64,000 nucleotides of DNA, from contig JBGQBN010000002.1 of the NCBI GenBank assembly GCA_041494805.1, forward strand, positions 1 to 64,000, written 5' to 3'. This DNA is from JBGQBN01 sp041494805 (GTDB lineage Bacteria > Acidobacteriota > Terriglobia > Terriglobales > Acidobacteriaceae). The stretch's first letter is position 1. Each line of letters begins with the position of its first letter. The position numbers and the translations under genes are program-made. Of this stretch, positions 51,441 to 59,604 are shown one piece after another. The notes below the pieces were generated by a model. That model saw only the letters and a list, made by a program, of their open reading frames with translations. It was not told the DNA's origin and did not search any database.

Positions 51441-51968
51441 CTACCCAGTTTGTTGCCAGGTGCGGCAGGTAGCGCACAGCGTGCTTTCCTTGAGGTCGAT
51501 CCACTCTACGGCATGAGAAGGGGCCATGGCACAGCGGTAGTCGTTGCAGTGGGTCAAGGCAAGAGTGTGTCCCAGTTCATGAACCGCTTCCTTCAACAGG
51601 CGCTGGCCCAGCAGTTCCTTGTCGGGCGGAAGGCCGTAGAACTCCTGGCGCAGCCGGTGGGCTGAAACCACCGCACAGGGACCACCCAGTTGCGCCTCGC
51701 CGAAAACGAATGTAAGGATCGGGATGTAGAGATCCACGGACCCGATGCCCAGTAGTCGCCAGGACTCTGCGGTAAGAAAACTCTGCATGCGCTGCAGGAT
51801 TTGGGAGGAGTGGTACTGCTGCCGCTCTCCATGGAACGCGAACTCTGGATCCAGCCGGACAGGGAGTACTTTACAGGAGATGCTGAAGGTTTCTTCGACG
51901 GCGGGACATAGATCCTTCACCATCGCGTCATCCACATTCCCGATCGGCAGCAGTTGCAGCAGGTTCAT
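51441..51968 (-). CDS. amzA: Archaemetzincin-type zinc metalloprotease
   Basis: The product has 175 residues. The metzincin zinc site is H130-E131-x2-H134-x5-H140, continuing into C141-x4-C146-x-M148 and C165-x2-C168, the four cysteines that hold a second zinc in archaemetzincins. The conserved Gly of HExxHxxGxxH is Ala (LALTH), a departure from the consensus. Family members (AMZ/AmzA) are proteases of unknown substrate. It is the last gene of the operon and its ATG overlaps the NtrC-type stop by 4 bp. Confidence 0.88.
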   Translation of the reverse strand: MNLLQLLPIGNVDDAMVKDLCPAVEETFSISCKVLPVRLDPEFAFHGERQQYHSSQILQRMQSFLTAESWRLLGIGSVDLYIPILTFVFGEAQLGGPCAVVSAHRLRQEFYGLPPDKELLGQRLLKEAVHELGHTLALTHCNDYRCAMAPSHAVEWIDLKESTLCATCRTWQQTG

Positions 51969-53329
51969 CGGGTCTCAACAGGCGTGCGAGTCCAGCCGTA
52001 TTTCTTCAGCTTGTGATGGAGAGTAACCCGGTCAATGTCGAGTATCTCCGCAGCATGACTCTGATTACCTCCACATTCCTCCAACACTCGCAGAATGTGG
52101 ACGCGCTCCATTTCTTCCAGCGTCTTGCCCGAGCTGTTGGAGATGTCCTGCGGCTTGAAAATGAAGTCTTGCTCACGCAGCTCCGGTTCCTGTGCCACAA
52201 CCATGGCGCGCTCCACAGCATTCTCCAGTTCACGAACGTTGCCCGGCCAGGGCTGCTGCTGCAATTGGTCCATGGCTGCGGGTGCAACGCGGGTAATTCG
52301 TTTGTTCATGGCCAGGGAGAACTTGCGAACGAAGTGGTCCACGAGCACAGGGATGTCCTCCCGTCGTTCGCGCAGCGCCGGCAGTTCGATGCGGAAGACG
52401 TTAAGCCGGTAGAAAAGGTCGGGACGGAACTTGCCTTGCTCGATCAGTTTCCCCAAGTCTTTGTTGGTGGCGGCGATGCAACGGAAGTCTACCTTGATGC
52501 TCTGGTTGCCGCCCACGCGAGCGATTTCCCGCTCCTGCAGTACGCGCAGCAGGTCGGTCTGCGTCTTCAGGGAGATATCGCCGATCTCGTCCAGAAACAC
52601 AGTGCCGCCTTCCGCGATCTCGAACTTGCCCTTCTTGCGGTACTGGGCCCCCGTGAACGCGCCCTTCTCGTGGCCGAATAATTCACTTTCCAGCAAAGTC
52701 TCGGTCAAGGCGCCGCAGTGAATCACGACCAGAGGATGAAATCGCCGCGGACTCGCCTGGTGAATGGCGCGTGCGACCAGTTCCTTGCCAGTGCCGCTCT
52801 CGCCGGTGACCAGGACGGTGGCGTCAGTGGGGCCGACGGTTTCGATGGCGTCGAAGACCTTCGCCATGGCCGCGCTCTGTCCTATCATTTCTTCCGGCCG
52901 GGCTACTTCGGCGACGGTTTCACGCAAGAGTACGTTCTCCTGGGCGATTCGTTTGTGGGCCAGCGCGTTCTTCACCAGGTGTGCAATCTCGTCCGGATCG
53001 AGCGGCTTGGTCACGTAGTCATAAGCTCCGTTCTTTAGCGCGGTGACGGCGGTTTCGACCGAGGCATAACCGGTCATGATGATCACGACGAGCTCCGGGT
53101 CGATCTCGTGCATGCGCCGCTGCAATTCGATGCCATCGGTGCCGCGCATCTTGATGTCCACCAGCGCGGCGTCCCAGCGCTGCCCAGTCATGCGTGTGAG
53201 CGCCTCGCTGGCATTCTCCGCGGTGCCAATGTCGTAGCCTTCTTCACGGAACCATTTGCCGAGCGAGTCGCGCACGCTGAGTTCGTCGTCGACGATCAAT
53301 AGTTTCCCTTGTGTACTCACTTCGGTCAC
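51965..53329 (-). CDS. NtrC-family sigma-54 response regulator
   Basis: The product has 454 residues: a receiver (IVDDELSVRDSL, phosphorylated Asp in LVDIKMRG, Lys in VTKPLD), an AAA+ domain with GESGTGKE, intact GAFTGA and DEIGDISL, and a Fis-type helix-turn-helix (NQSHAAEILDIDRVTLHHKLKKYGW). With the adjoining dihaem kinase it forms a two-component pair; stop and start overlap by 4 bp. A good sigma-54 promoter lies upstream of the H-protein-like gene, 1.4 kb away, and is the likely target. Confidence 0.93.
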   Translation of the reverse strand: MTEVSTQGKLLIVDDELSVRDSLGKWFREEGYDIGTAENASEALTRMTGQRWDAALVDIKMRGTDGIELQRRMHEIDPELVVIIMTGYASVETAVTALKNGAYDYVTKPLDPDEIAHLVKNALAHKRIAQENVLLRETVAEVARPEEMIGQSAAMAKVFDAIETVGPTDATVLVTGESGTGKELVARAIHQASPRRFHPLVVIHCGALTETLLESELFGHEKGAFTGAQYRKKGKFEIAEGGTVFLDEIGDISLKTQTDLLRVLQEREIARVGGNQSIKVDFRCIAATNKDLGKLIEQGKFRPDLFYRLNVFRIELPALRERREDIPVLVDHFVRKFSLAMNKRITRVAPAAMDQLQQQPWPGNVRELENAVERAMVVAQEPELREQDFIFKPQDISNSSGKTLEEMERVHILRVLEECGGNQSHAAEILDIDRVTLHHKLKKYGWTRTPVETR

Positions 53330-54999
53330 CTCATTTTCACTCTGGCAGTGTCATCACCCACGGCTACCAGAGAAGAGTCACTGCCATGCGTCGGCAGCTT
53401 GACGGTAAAGGTCGTGCCTTTCCCGACCTCCGATTGCACTTCGATGCGGCCACTGTGCCGCTCCACGATGCCGCGACTGATGGCCAATCCCAGCCCGACT
53501 CCGTGTCCGCTCTCTTTGGTGGTCAAGAACGGTTCGAAGATCTGGGGTAACAGGTCAGGCGCGATGCCCGCTCCGTCGTCGCGCACCTGGATTTCAATCT
53601 CCTGCTGGAGCTCGTGGAACCGGGTTCGCAGCCAGAAGTTCCCCCCGCGTGGCATCGCGTCGATGGCATTCGTCACCAACACCAGGAGCACTTGTTCAAT
53701 CTGTGCAGGATCGCATTGCAGGCGCGGCAGGTTTCCCGCAAGGTCCAGTTGCAACTGGATTCCGCCCAGTTCCAGTTGATGTCGCACCAGCAGCAGGCAA
53801 CGATCGATCACAGCATTCAAGTCGGCAAGTTCCAGGTTCATGGGCGCGGTTCGTGAGAGAGTCAGCAAATTCTTGACCAGTTCACCACAGCGCCGGCTTT
53901 CTACCGCGATCAGTTCCAGACATTGGGTTGCTTCCTGACGTTTGTCGCCTTGCATTTCGCCGCGATCGAGCCACTTCCGCAGCAGCTTGGCGTAAGTCAG
54001 GATGCCTGAAAGCGGGTTGTTGATCTCGTGCGCCACGATGGCCGCCATTTTGCCGATGGAAGCCATCTTTTCCACGTGAAGCACGTGATCGTGGGCGCGC
54101 TTGAGTTCCTTGGTTTTCTGCTCGACCCGATCCTCAAGTGTCTTTGCCCAAGCGACAATTTCTTCGTTCGCCGCACGCAGTTGTAGGCTCATGCCGTTGA
54201 ACGAATGGGCCAGATCACCCACTTCGTCCTGGGATCGCACGTCGATCTGGTAACCCAGATTTCCCCGGGAAAGACGTTCCGTGCCGTCCTTGAGCGCCTT
54301 GATGGGTTCGCCGACTACTCGCCACACAAACAGCCAGCTCAGTACGGCCACGATAAGCATTGCTGCCGCCGTGTATGCCAACATGCTGCGGCTTCCCGCC
54401 GCAAGTTGCGCGTCCGCCTTTGCCAAGGACAGGTTTGTGTCCAGCACGCCCAGAATTTGCTGGCCAGCGGGATGCGCGTGGCAATCGGCGTTGGAGCAGC
54501 CGGGTTGATTTTCGATGGGAGTGATAATTCCCAGCACGCGCTGCCCGCCACCATTGCGATAAATGCGAAAGCGGTCGGGCCGGTTCAGTCGTGTCAGTGG
54601 CTGGGATTGGGTGTGGCAGCCATAGCAGGCCTCCGCCGTTTTATCGAGGATGTGGCTGACTTCAGCAGGATCGGTGGAGTAGCTGATCCGCCCCTCCTGG
54701 TCAAAGATGCGCACCTTGACCATACCGGGCTCGTCCGCGATGGTTTGGATCGCGTGATAGAGGCCCTCACGGTCATTGCGCATCATGTAATACGTAGTGC
54801 TGCGCCGGATTACATCGCTGACCCGCTCGGCGCTGGCGAGCGTGCTCTGCTCCAGGTGCTGCCGATGCAGGCGAACGGTGAGATAACCCAACAGACCGAA
54901 AACCACGGTCATCGAGACCACCAGCAGGAAGACGAGTTTGGCGCTGAGGCGGTGCGTCACGCGGGCCAAGCGACTACGAACTGGATCAGTGTGGAGCAT
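53326..54999 (-). CDS. Sensor histidine kinase with two covalent-haem motifs
   Basis: The product has 557 residues from the ATG at 54999. Two membrane helices (21-42 and about 205-228) enclose a periplasmic sensor domain of about 160 residues. That domain contains CYGCH (125-129) and CSNADCH (168-174), a normal CxxCH and a CxxxxCH haem site. HAMP, HisKA (AIVAHEINNPLSG) and HATPase (DDGAGIAPDLLP, GVGLGLAISRGI) follow. The kinase probably reads periplasmic redox state or a ligand such as NO or O2 through covalent haem. The start overlaps the end of the NrfD gene by 14 bp. Confidence 0.9.
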   Translation of the reverse strand: MLHTDPVRSRLARVTHRLSAKLVFLLVVSMTVVFGLLGYLTVRLHRQHLEQSTLASAERVSDVIRRSTTYYMMRNDREGLYHAIQTIADEPGMVKVRIFDQEGRISYSTDPAEVSHILDKTAEACYGCHTQSQPLTRLNRPDRFRIYRNGGGQRVLGIITPIENQPGCSNADCHAHPAGQQILGVLDTNLSLAKADAQLAAGSRSMLAYTAAAMLIVAVLSWLFVWRVVGEPIKALKDGTERLSRGNLGYQIDVRSQDEVGDLAHSFNGMSLQLRAANEEIVAWAKTLEDRVEQKTKELKRAHDHVLHVEKMASIGKMAAIVAHEINNPLSGILTYAKLLRKWLDRGEMQGDKRQEATQCLELIAVESRRCGELVKNLLTLSRTAPMNLELADLNAVIDRCLLLVRHQLELGGIQLQLDLAGNLPRLQCDPAQIEQVLLVLVTNAIDAMPRGGNFWLRTRFHELQQEIEIQVRDDGAGIAPDLLPQIFEPFLTTKESGHGVGLGLAISRGIVERHSGRIEVQSEVGKGTTFTVKLPTHGSDSSLVAVGDDTARVKMR

Positions 55000-56167
55000 G
55001 GCCCAATACCCGCGGACCAGCCGGGAACCCCGTTTCGGCCTGGCGTCGTTGCTGCACTGCATGCCCCACTTCGTGGAAGATAGGCAAGTACTTCACTGCA
55101 AGCCCAAATAGAGCGAAACCCACCGCAATAATCGCGCCTGTTATAGAGAGTTCCGTCCACTTCGGAATGTAATGGGAACCAGCACTGCTCTCCAGACCGG
55201 TAATGGTAACGTTCAGCCGGTTGGTGACGAAGCCCAGCAGCACGAGCACCGACGCCATGTAGAGTCCATCGGCGCTCCTACGCACCCGGTGTTGTGAAAG
55301 CAGGAGTAAGGGCAGGATAAGACCAAGCGCTACTTCGAGCCAAAAAAGATACATTTCGTAACTCGGCCGTAGGGTCAGTCTCAGCGCGCCCCGATTCAGC
55401 AGATCCTCAAGACGGAGGATGGCGTATACCCATAACACCACAACCAGCACGCGTCCCAGTTCTTGCAAGATGGGCAGCTCGAGCTGCCGGCCGAAGTGCT
55501 TGGCACTCATCGATGACTCGAAGATCGTCATCGCCAGACCCACCGCGATGGCAGAGATGAAGAAGAATACCGGCAGCAGCGGGCTGTACCATAGAGGGTG
55601 CAGTTTCTCAGGCATGATCAAGTACAAACTGCCCAGTGACGACTGGTGCAGCGTGGAGAGAATCACGCCACAGATCACGAGCGGGATCACCGCCGCGCGA
55701 ATTATTTTTAGCGGTTTCTGAAGATTGAACCGCTCCAGGACGATGGGCGAGAACTCCAGCGCGAGCACTGTGGTGTAGAGCATCACGCAATAAGCCACCT
55801 CGAACATCACCGAATGCGGGTTTCGCATGATCACGGGGTGCCAGATGCGATATGGCCGTCCCAAGTCGTACATCAGGGCTACACAAACCAGCACGTACCC
55901 CAGGAAGGCCGTCAGTATCGTGGGGCGCACGATGGGGCGCAACCGCTCGATATTGAAAATGTGCACGGCCGCCGTGAGCGTGAATCCTCCGGCGGCCAGC
56001 ATGACTCCGCACACGACGTCGAAGCCGATCCAAATGCCCCAAGGAAACTGATCGCTGAGATTGGTCGAAGGCCCCAGACCTCGCGTGAAGCGCACCACCG
56101 TCGCGTAAAAGCCTGCGGCCATCAGGGCCAGAAAGACCAGTTTCCAAAAAGTTAACTTGGTCTTCAT
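54986..56167 (-). CDS. NrfD/HybB-type quinol-oxidising membrane protein
   Basis: The product has 393 residues with about ten membrane helices. FPWGIWIGFDVVCGVMLAAGGFTLTA and GRPYRIWHPVIMRNPHSVMFE are very close to the HybB-type NrfD signature, which binds menaquinol and passes electrons to the Fe-S subunit without haem. It overlaps the Fe-S gene by 4 bp. No hydrogenase large or small subunit is present, so the pair is best read as a quinol:acceptor oxidoreductase, comparable to the CbcT/CbcU part of Geobacter Cbc complexes. Confidence 0.9.
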   Translation of the reverse strand: MKTKLTFWKLVFLALMAAGFYATVVRFTRGLGPSTNLSDQFPWGIWIGFDVVCGVMLAAGGFTLTAAVHIFNIERLRPIVRPTILTAFLGYVLVCVALMYDLGRPYRIWHPVIMRNPHSVMFEVAYCVMLYTTVLALEFSPIVLERFNLQKPLKIIRAAVIPLVICGVILSTLHQSSLGSLYLIMPEKLHPLWYSPLLPVFFFISAIAVGLAMTIFESSMSAKHFGRQLELPILQELGRVLVVVLWVYAILRLEDLLNRGALRLTLRPSYEMYLFWLEVALGLILPLLLLSQHRVRRSADGLYMASVLVLLGFVTNRLNVTITGLESSAGSHYIPKWTELSITGAIIAVGFALFGLAVKYLPIFHEVGHAVQQRRQAETGFPAGPRVLGHAPH

Positions 56168-56946
56168 TGCTTCCTCCCTTTTCGGTACCCCGACTCCGGC
56201 TTTTGGTCGCGACCTTCGGCCGCCGCTACTTCCTCACGCCGATGCGTGATCCACCAGACGCCTCCCAGCAGGATCCCGCCCAGAGGTACGAAATCGGGAA
56301 TGCGGGAGAGAACCCGGTAAGTCAGCATAGGGAGCGGGTCCTTCGAAAGATCAGTGTGGTAACCAAACGTTTCGAATGGAACGCTAGACAGCAGCAGCAC
56401 CGAAGTTCCACCGACTTCGTTCAGACCATAGATGTGATTGACGTATTGGCCGGGATTGTCACGAATGCGCTGCTGCGCCTCGATGATGAGGTCCTCGCGT
56501 TCGCCGAACTTCGTCGCGCCGGTTGGGCAAATCTCCGCGCACGCTGTCTGCTTGCCTCGTGCAATCCGGTCCGGGCACATGGTGCACTTCTGCACCTTGG
56601 GCAGCAGTTTGTTCCATTCGTATTTCGGAACGCCGAAGGGGCAGGCCACCATGCAATAGCGGCAACCCATGCATTTGTTCGCGTCATAGGTCACGGGGCC
56701 AGCCGTAGTCTTCTTGAGCGCACCCACCGGGCACACTGATTCGCAAACCGGCTCCTGGCAATTCATGCACAGGCGCCGCATGTACTTGTCTCCCTTGGTG
56801 AGGACGGTCGTGTACTTGTGATCGGATTGCTTCTCCTCCGCGGCGATCTCTTCGTTGTAGGGCAGCTTGTTTTCGGTAGCGCATGCTTGTTCACATTGCT
56901 TGCAACCGATGCAGATCGTCGCGTCATATAGCAGTGCCTTACTCAT
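56164..56946 (-). CDS. HybA-like four-[4Fe-4S] ferredoxin with membrane tail
   Basis: The product has 260 residues with the four cysteine groups of HybA/DMSO-reductase-type Fe-S subunits: CIGCKQCEQAC, CMNCQEPVCESVCP, CMGCRYCMVACP and CTMCPDR...CAEICP. A single C-terminal helix (about residues 214-235) anchors it. There is no twin-Arg signal, unusual for a periplasmic HybA, so it may face the cytoplasm. Adjoining NrfD forms the partner. First gene of the operon. Confidence 0.9.
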   Translation of the reverse strand: MSKALLYDATICIGCKQCEQACATENKLPYNEEIAAEEKQSDHKYTTVLTKGDKYMRRLCMNCQEPVCESVCPVGALKKTTAGPVTYDANKCMGCRYCMVACPFGVPKYEWNKLLPKVQKCTMCPDRIARGKQTACAEICPTGATKFGEREDLIIEAQQRIRDNPGQYVNHIYGLNEVGGTSVLLLSSVPFETFGYHTDLSKDPLPMLTYRVLSRIPDFVPLGGILLGGVWWITHRREEVAAAEGRDQKPESGYRKGRKQ

Positions 56947-57297
56947 GGGACTTGCCTCCTGGCCGCTCCAAAGTGCGACTTCGTTTCCGACGGGATGAAG
57001 AGGGTAGAAAATGATCTCCGCCGTGGAACGGGGCTAAGAACTGTGCCGGCCATTTCCAGAGAGCGAGTTGATAAGAAAGGCCCGGGTCCGGGGGAGTTGC
57101 GGCTTGGACCCGGGCGGGCTGTTCCGTCTGGGAAAGCGAGTGGCAGAGGAATGTGCCGACCGGCTTTCGAACGGCTGGTTCTGCGTTCGATTCGCCGAGT
57201 TACGCCGGATATTTTCATGACTTACCTCCTGCTTTCTTCAGCCACTGTCTAACCATTCGTCACGCGACAGCGGTGCGCAAAGAGGAACAGCCAATGA
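56947..57297. other. Intergenic region before the hybA-like operon
   Basis: The 350-bp gap lies between the end of the cytochrome c gene and the start of the hybA-like gene, both on the minus strand. Sequences resembling the sigma-54 consensus occur near 57043 and 57143 (minus strand) but with 11 instead of 10 bases between GG and GC, so I do not call them. No gene or hairpin stands out. Confidence 0.4.
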
Positions 57298-57615
57298 CTA
57301 CTTCTGCAGGCTACGGAGGTACGACACCACCATCTTCACCTGGTCAGGCGTCAGGCTCTTGGCCACGCCGGCGTGCTTCGGCTTGTCCGTCACGGCCTTG
57401 GCCAAGTCTCCGTCCGACATCTTTTTTGCCTCGTCTGAAACCAGGCTGGGGATCTTGGCAGCGGGTTTACCGCTAGCATCTGCGCCGTGGCAGGCCGCGC
57501 ACTTTGCCTTGTAGACGGTTGCTCCGTCATCCGCGGCCCAAGACAGATTGGGAACCACGATGAATAGGGCGACTGCGATCGTCATGACCAGTATCACGAG
57601 CTTTGTCGTCTTCAT
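57298..57615 (-). CDS. Small monohaem cytochrome c
   Basis: The product has 105 residues from the ATG at 57615 (GGAGAGGAAAC upstream). A signal peptide ends at SWAADDG and is followed by CAACH near residue 40, a class I fold with a C-terminal LTPDQVKMVVSYLRSL helix. The segment that normally carries the axial Met (MPxF) reads DKPKHAGVAKSL, so the sixth ligand may be His. It is a candidate soluble carrier between the NrfD/Fe-S unit and the multihaem proteins. Last protein gene inside the tRNA-bounded segment. Confidence 0.88.
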   Translation of the reverse strand: MKTTKLVILVMTIAVALFIVVPNLSWAADDGATVYKAKCAACHGADASGKPAAKIPSLVSDEAKKMSDGDLAKAVTDKPKHAGVAKSLTPDQVKMVVSYLRSLQK

Positions 57616-57797
57616 GATTTTGTTTCCTCTCCATATAAAGTTTTCCAGCCCGATGAAAGCAGTGGTTGTTCTCGCAGTCGTGCGTCTGTTGCAAAAAGTA
57701 ACCACCGTTTCGATCCTTAAGAACTAGATGTAAGAGAACTCAGCAGCCCCGGTCGCTGCCTAGTTGAAAGTTTCAACGTTTGGAGGACTCAGCTGCA

Positions 57798-57811
57798 GTG
57801 ATTTACGTCAC
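57798..57811 (+). promoter_or_regulatory. Putative Crp/Fnr site GTGATTTACGTCAC
   Basis: The GTGA-N6-TCAC palindrome lies about 185 bp upstream of the monohaem cytochrome c start (minus strand). It is the fourth such site in the island. Confidence 0.5.
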
Positions 57812-58051
57812 CCTAGGCCGTGACCTCAGTCAACTGCACGCACCTTGGAAGCAGGCCCTAGTAAGCAGGAAAGGGCTGAGAAATACCATTAGGATCTGAA
57901 GCTTACCTACGGTTTACCCGCGGTTTGGGAGACCCCTGGGCGCAGAGAACAGCCGGAAGATTGGGGTGCCGGACAATAACAATGCGAGGACGTCACACCG
58001 CTTGGGAGCACTGGGCATGGGCCAGGTCACTGAATACACGTGGAGAGACCC

Positions 58052-58094
58052 CGTAATCGGCAGGTTAGCGGTTCAAGTCCGCTCGTCGGCTCCA
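58052..58094 (+). repeat. Right attachment-like repeat: partial tRNA-Thr 3' end
   Basis: Forty-three bases from the anticodon to CCA are repeated with a single mismatch from the intact tRNA at 26743-26818. No 5' half is present here, so this cannot be a functional tRNA. It fits the displaced original 3' end after integration. Confidence 0.82.
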
Positions 58095-58122
58095 ATCCCT
58101 TCAAGCACGCCACCAGAGTGGT

Positions 58123-58680
58123 CTATTGGGTGAAGACCGCGTCATTCGTGTCCATGGAACAGCGTCTGTCCGGGGGGGCATTCGATTCGGACATATGCCG
58201 GCCGTAAAACGATTTCCACCATTGCAGCAGTGGCTTTAATTGGGAGTCGTAGGGCTTGCGGCTCTTATCCGTCAGAAACTCCATGTTCTGAAAGTTGCCC
58301 TCGCGCGCCACGCTGATGGCATAGACGTGCACGTCCTGCATCACCAGGGGAGGTACGGTCCTCGGCACATTCAAGTCCTGAAACTCCTTGCGATCAAGAA
58401 TCTCGGCAAGCGTATCCCAGTCGGCCTCAGAAAGTTCGCCTTCGTAAACCTTGCGTTCAACGTCCCGCCCATGGTGGCGACTGGCGATTTCGTGGTGGAA
58501 GCGGTGGTCAGGAAAAACCAGCGTGCAGCGTTGGTCGGTCGCCATGCCACCCGGACGCACTTCGGAAAGAAGGAGCCGGAATGCGGAAATTTGGGCGGAC
58601 TGATCGGAACCAGCGACGAGCGCAAGCCCCGAAAATAGAATCCACGAAAGCACTAAACACGGTCGTAACATGGTTTTCAC
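58123..58680 (-). CDS. Secreted protein of unknown function
   Basis: The product has 185 residues with an N-terminal signal peptide (MLRPCLVLSWILFSGLALVAG). The extracellular part has the same plan as its upstream neighbour: short strands with a central YEGELSEADWDTLAEILDRKEFQDL and a C-terminal LKPLLQWWKSF. It starts 4 bp inside the stop of that neighbour. It is the first gene past the tRNA repeat, so it marks return to the core chromosome. No enzymatic motif is recognised. Confidence 0.55.
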   Translation of the reverse strand: MKTMLRPCLVLSWILFSGLALVAGSDQSAQISAFRLLLSEVRPGGMATDQRCTLVFPDHRFHHEIASRHHGRDVERKVYEGELSEADWDTLAEILDRKEFQDLNVPRTVPPLVMQDVHVYAISVAREGNFQNMEFLTDKSRKPYDSQLKPLLQWWKSFYGRHMSESNAPPDRRCSMDTNDAVFTQ

Positions 58681-59339
58681 TCGATGTTGATGGGTGCGCA
58701 GTATTGTGGCTTAGCATCCTTCAGGGCCGACTTGCTCTTCTTCTCGACGTCCTTGAACCACTTCACCAGCGGGGCCATCGTCTTCTGGTACGGAGTGCTG
58801 TTGTCCAGCCATGTGTCCAAGCCGGTCATAGCCCTCGTCTTCAGCCTCTCCTTCACAGTCAGGATTGTCTGTGAACTTCCCCCCCGGTCGATTTGAACAT
58901 TCAGGCTCTCGATTTCGTGCAGGGCCACAGCGTCATCGGGCCAATTGGGCAGGCGTGGCGTGGTCAATTGTTTCAGGGCCTCGTCGCCAAGAATGGCCTT
59001 CAATTGCTGGATCTCGTCGGCAGTGAACGAGCCTTCGGCCAGCTTGGTTTTTGGTTTGCCCACGGTCACTTCATCTCTTTTCTCCAAGACATATCTGCCG
59101 TCAGTGTAGACGAGCAAGCACGCCAGCGAGTTGGGATAGTGCCACACGTCACCTGGGTTGCCAGTGGTGACGCCGGAAATGCCCTGTCCGTGCTTCGCGT
59201 TGGAGTCAATCTCCAAGGCTGCCGTGGAGCGCTGCATCCGGAGTATTGTGTCCTGGCTCACGGCCATGTCCGCGGCGGCGATGATCGCAAGCAGCACCGC
59301 AAATTTCATGGTCCTGCCGAGACTGAGAGACTTCACCAT
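58677..59339 (-). CDS. Secreted protein of unknown function, paralogue of neighbour
   Basis: The product has 220 residues from the ATG at 59339, where GGAGG lies upstream. A signal peptide ends near MAVSQ. It includes SFTADEIQQLKAILGDEALKQL, aligned by eye with ELSEADWDTLAEILDRKEFQDL in the downstream gene, and both end with a LxxWxK segment. Two genes form an operon by a 4-bp overlap. They may come from a duplication. Function unknown. Confidence 0.6.
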   Translation of the reverse strand: MVKSLSLGRTMKFAVLLAIIAAADMAVSQDTILRMQRSTAALEIDSNAKHGQGISGVTTGNPGDVWHYPNSLACLLVYTDGRYVLEKRDEVTVGKPKTKLAEGSFTADEIQQLKAILGDEALKQLTTPRLPNWPDDAVALHEIESLNVQIDRGGSSQTILTVKERLKTRAMTGLDTWLDNSTPYQKTMAPLVKWFKDVEKKSKSALKDAKPQYCAPINIE

Positions 59340-59604
59340 TTGTTTTCGCCTCCTTAGTAAGTGCTGTGACGCTGGACGGCGAGGCAAGCGTTGCCTAAAG
59401 CGTAGCGTTTACTCTGGGATTGTCAATAGCTCACTGAATCCTGAAATGGAGTTCGGAATCTGGAGCTCGGGCGTCGCGCAGTCCGTTTGTCGGCTGCAGT
59501 TTTCCACTATCTTTGCACCGCGAATGTGGCAAGTTGCTGCATATGATTCCTTTAGGGTCTACTTTCTCCTTGCCAACGGCCAGCGAGCTTTCCGATAATA
59601 TGGA

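Larger units (their letters stand above)
57616..58122. other. Intergenic region ending in a partial tRNA copy
   Basis: The gap of about 500 bp holds a Crp/Fnr-like site at 57798 and the partial tRNA-Thr at 58052. Apart from these I see no gene; the sequence between is not repetitive. Confidence 0.5.

Noticed and set aside
54986..56946. Hydrogenase-2 (HybA/HybB)
   Set aside because: No NiFe large or small subunit and no maturation genes are in the window, so the Fe-S/NrfD pair is read as a quinol oxidoreductase.
57040..57160. Sigma-54-like boxes before the hybA-like gene
   Set aside because: Both candidates have 11 bases between GG and GC instead of 10.
26818..58052. An active integrative and conjugative element
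   Set aside because: I looked for an integrase, relaxase, type IV secretion or replication gene between the repeats and found none, so only the scar-like repeats support integration.
58052..58094. A second tRNA-Thr gene
   Set aside because: Only the 3' half exists, and the upstream bases do not form an acceptor or D arm.
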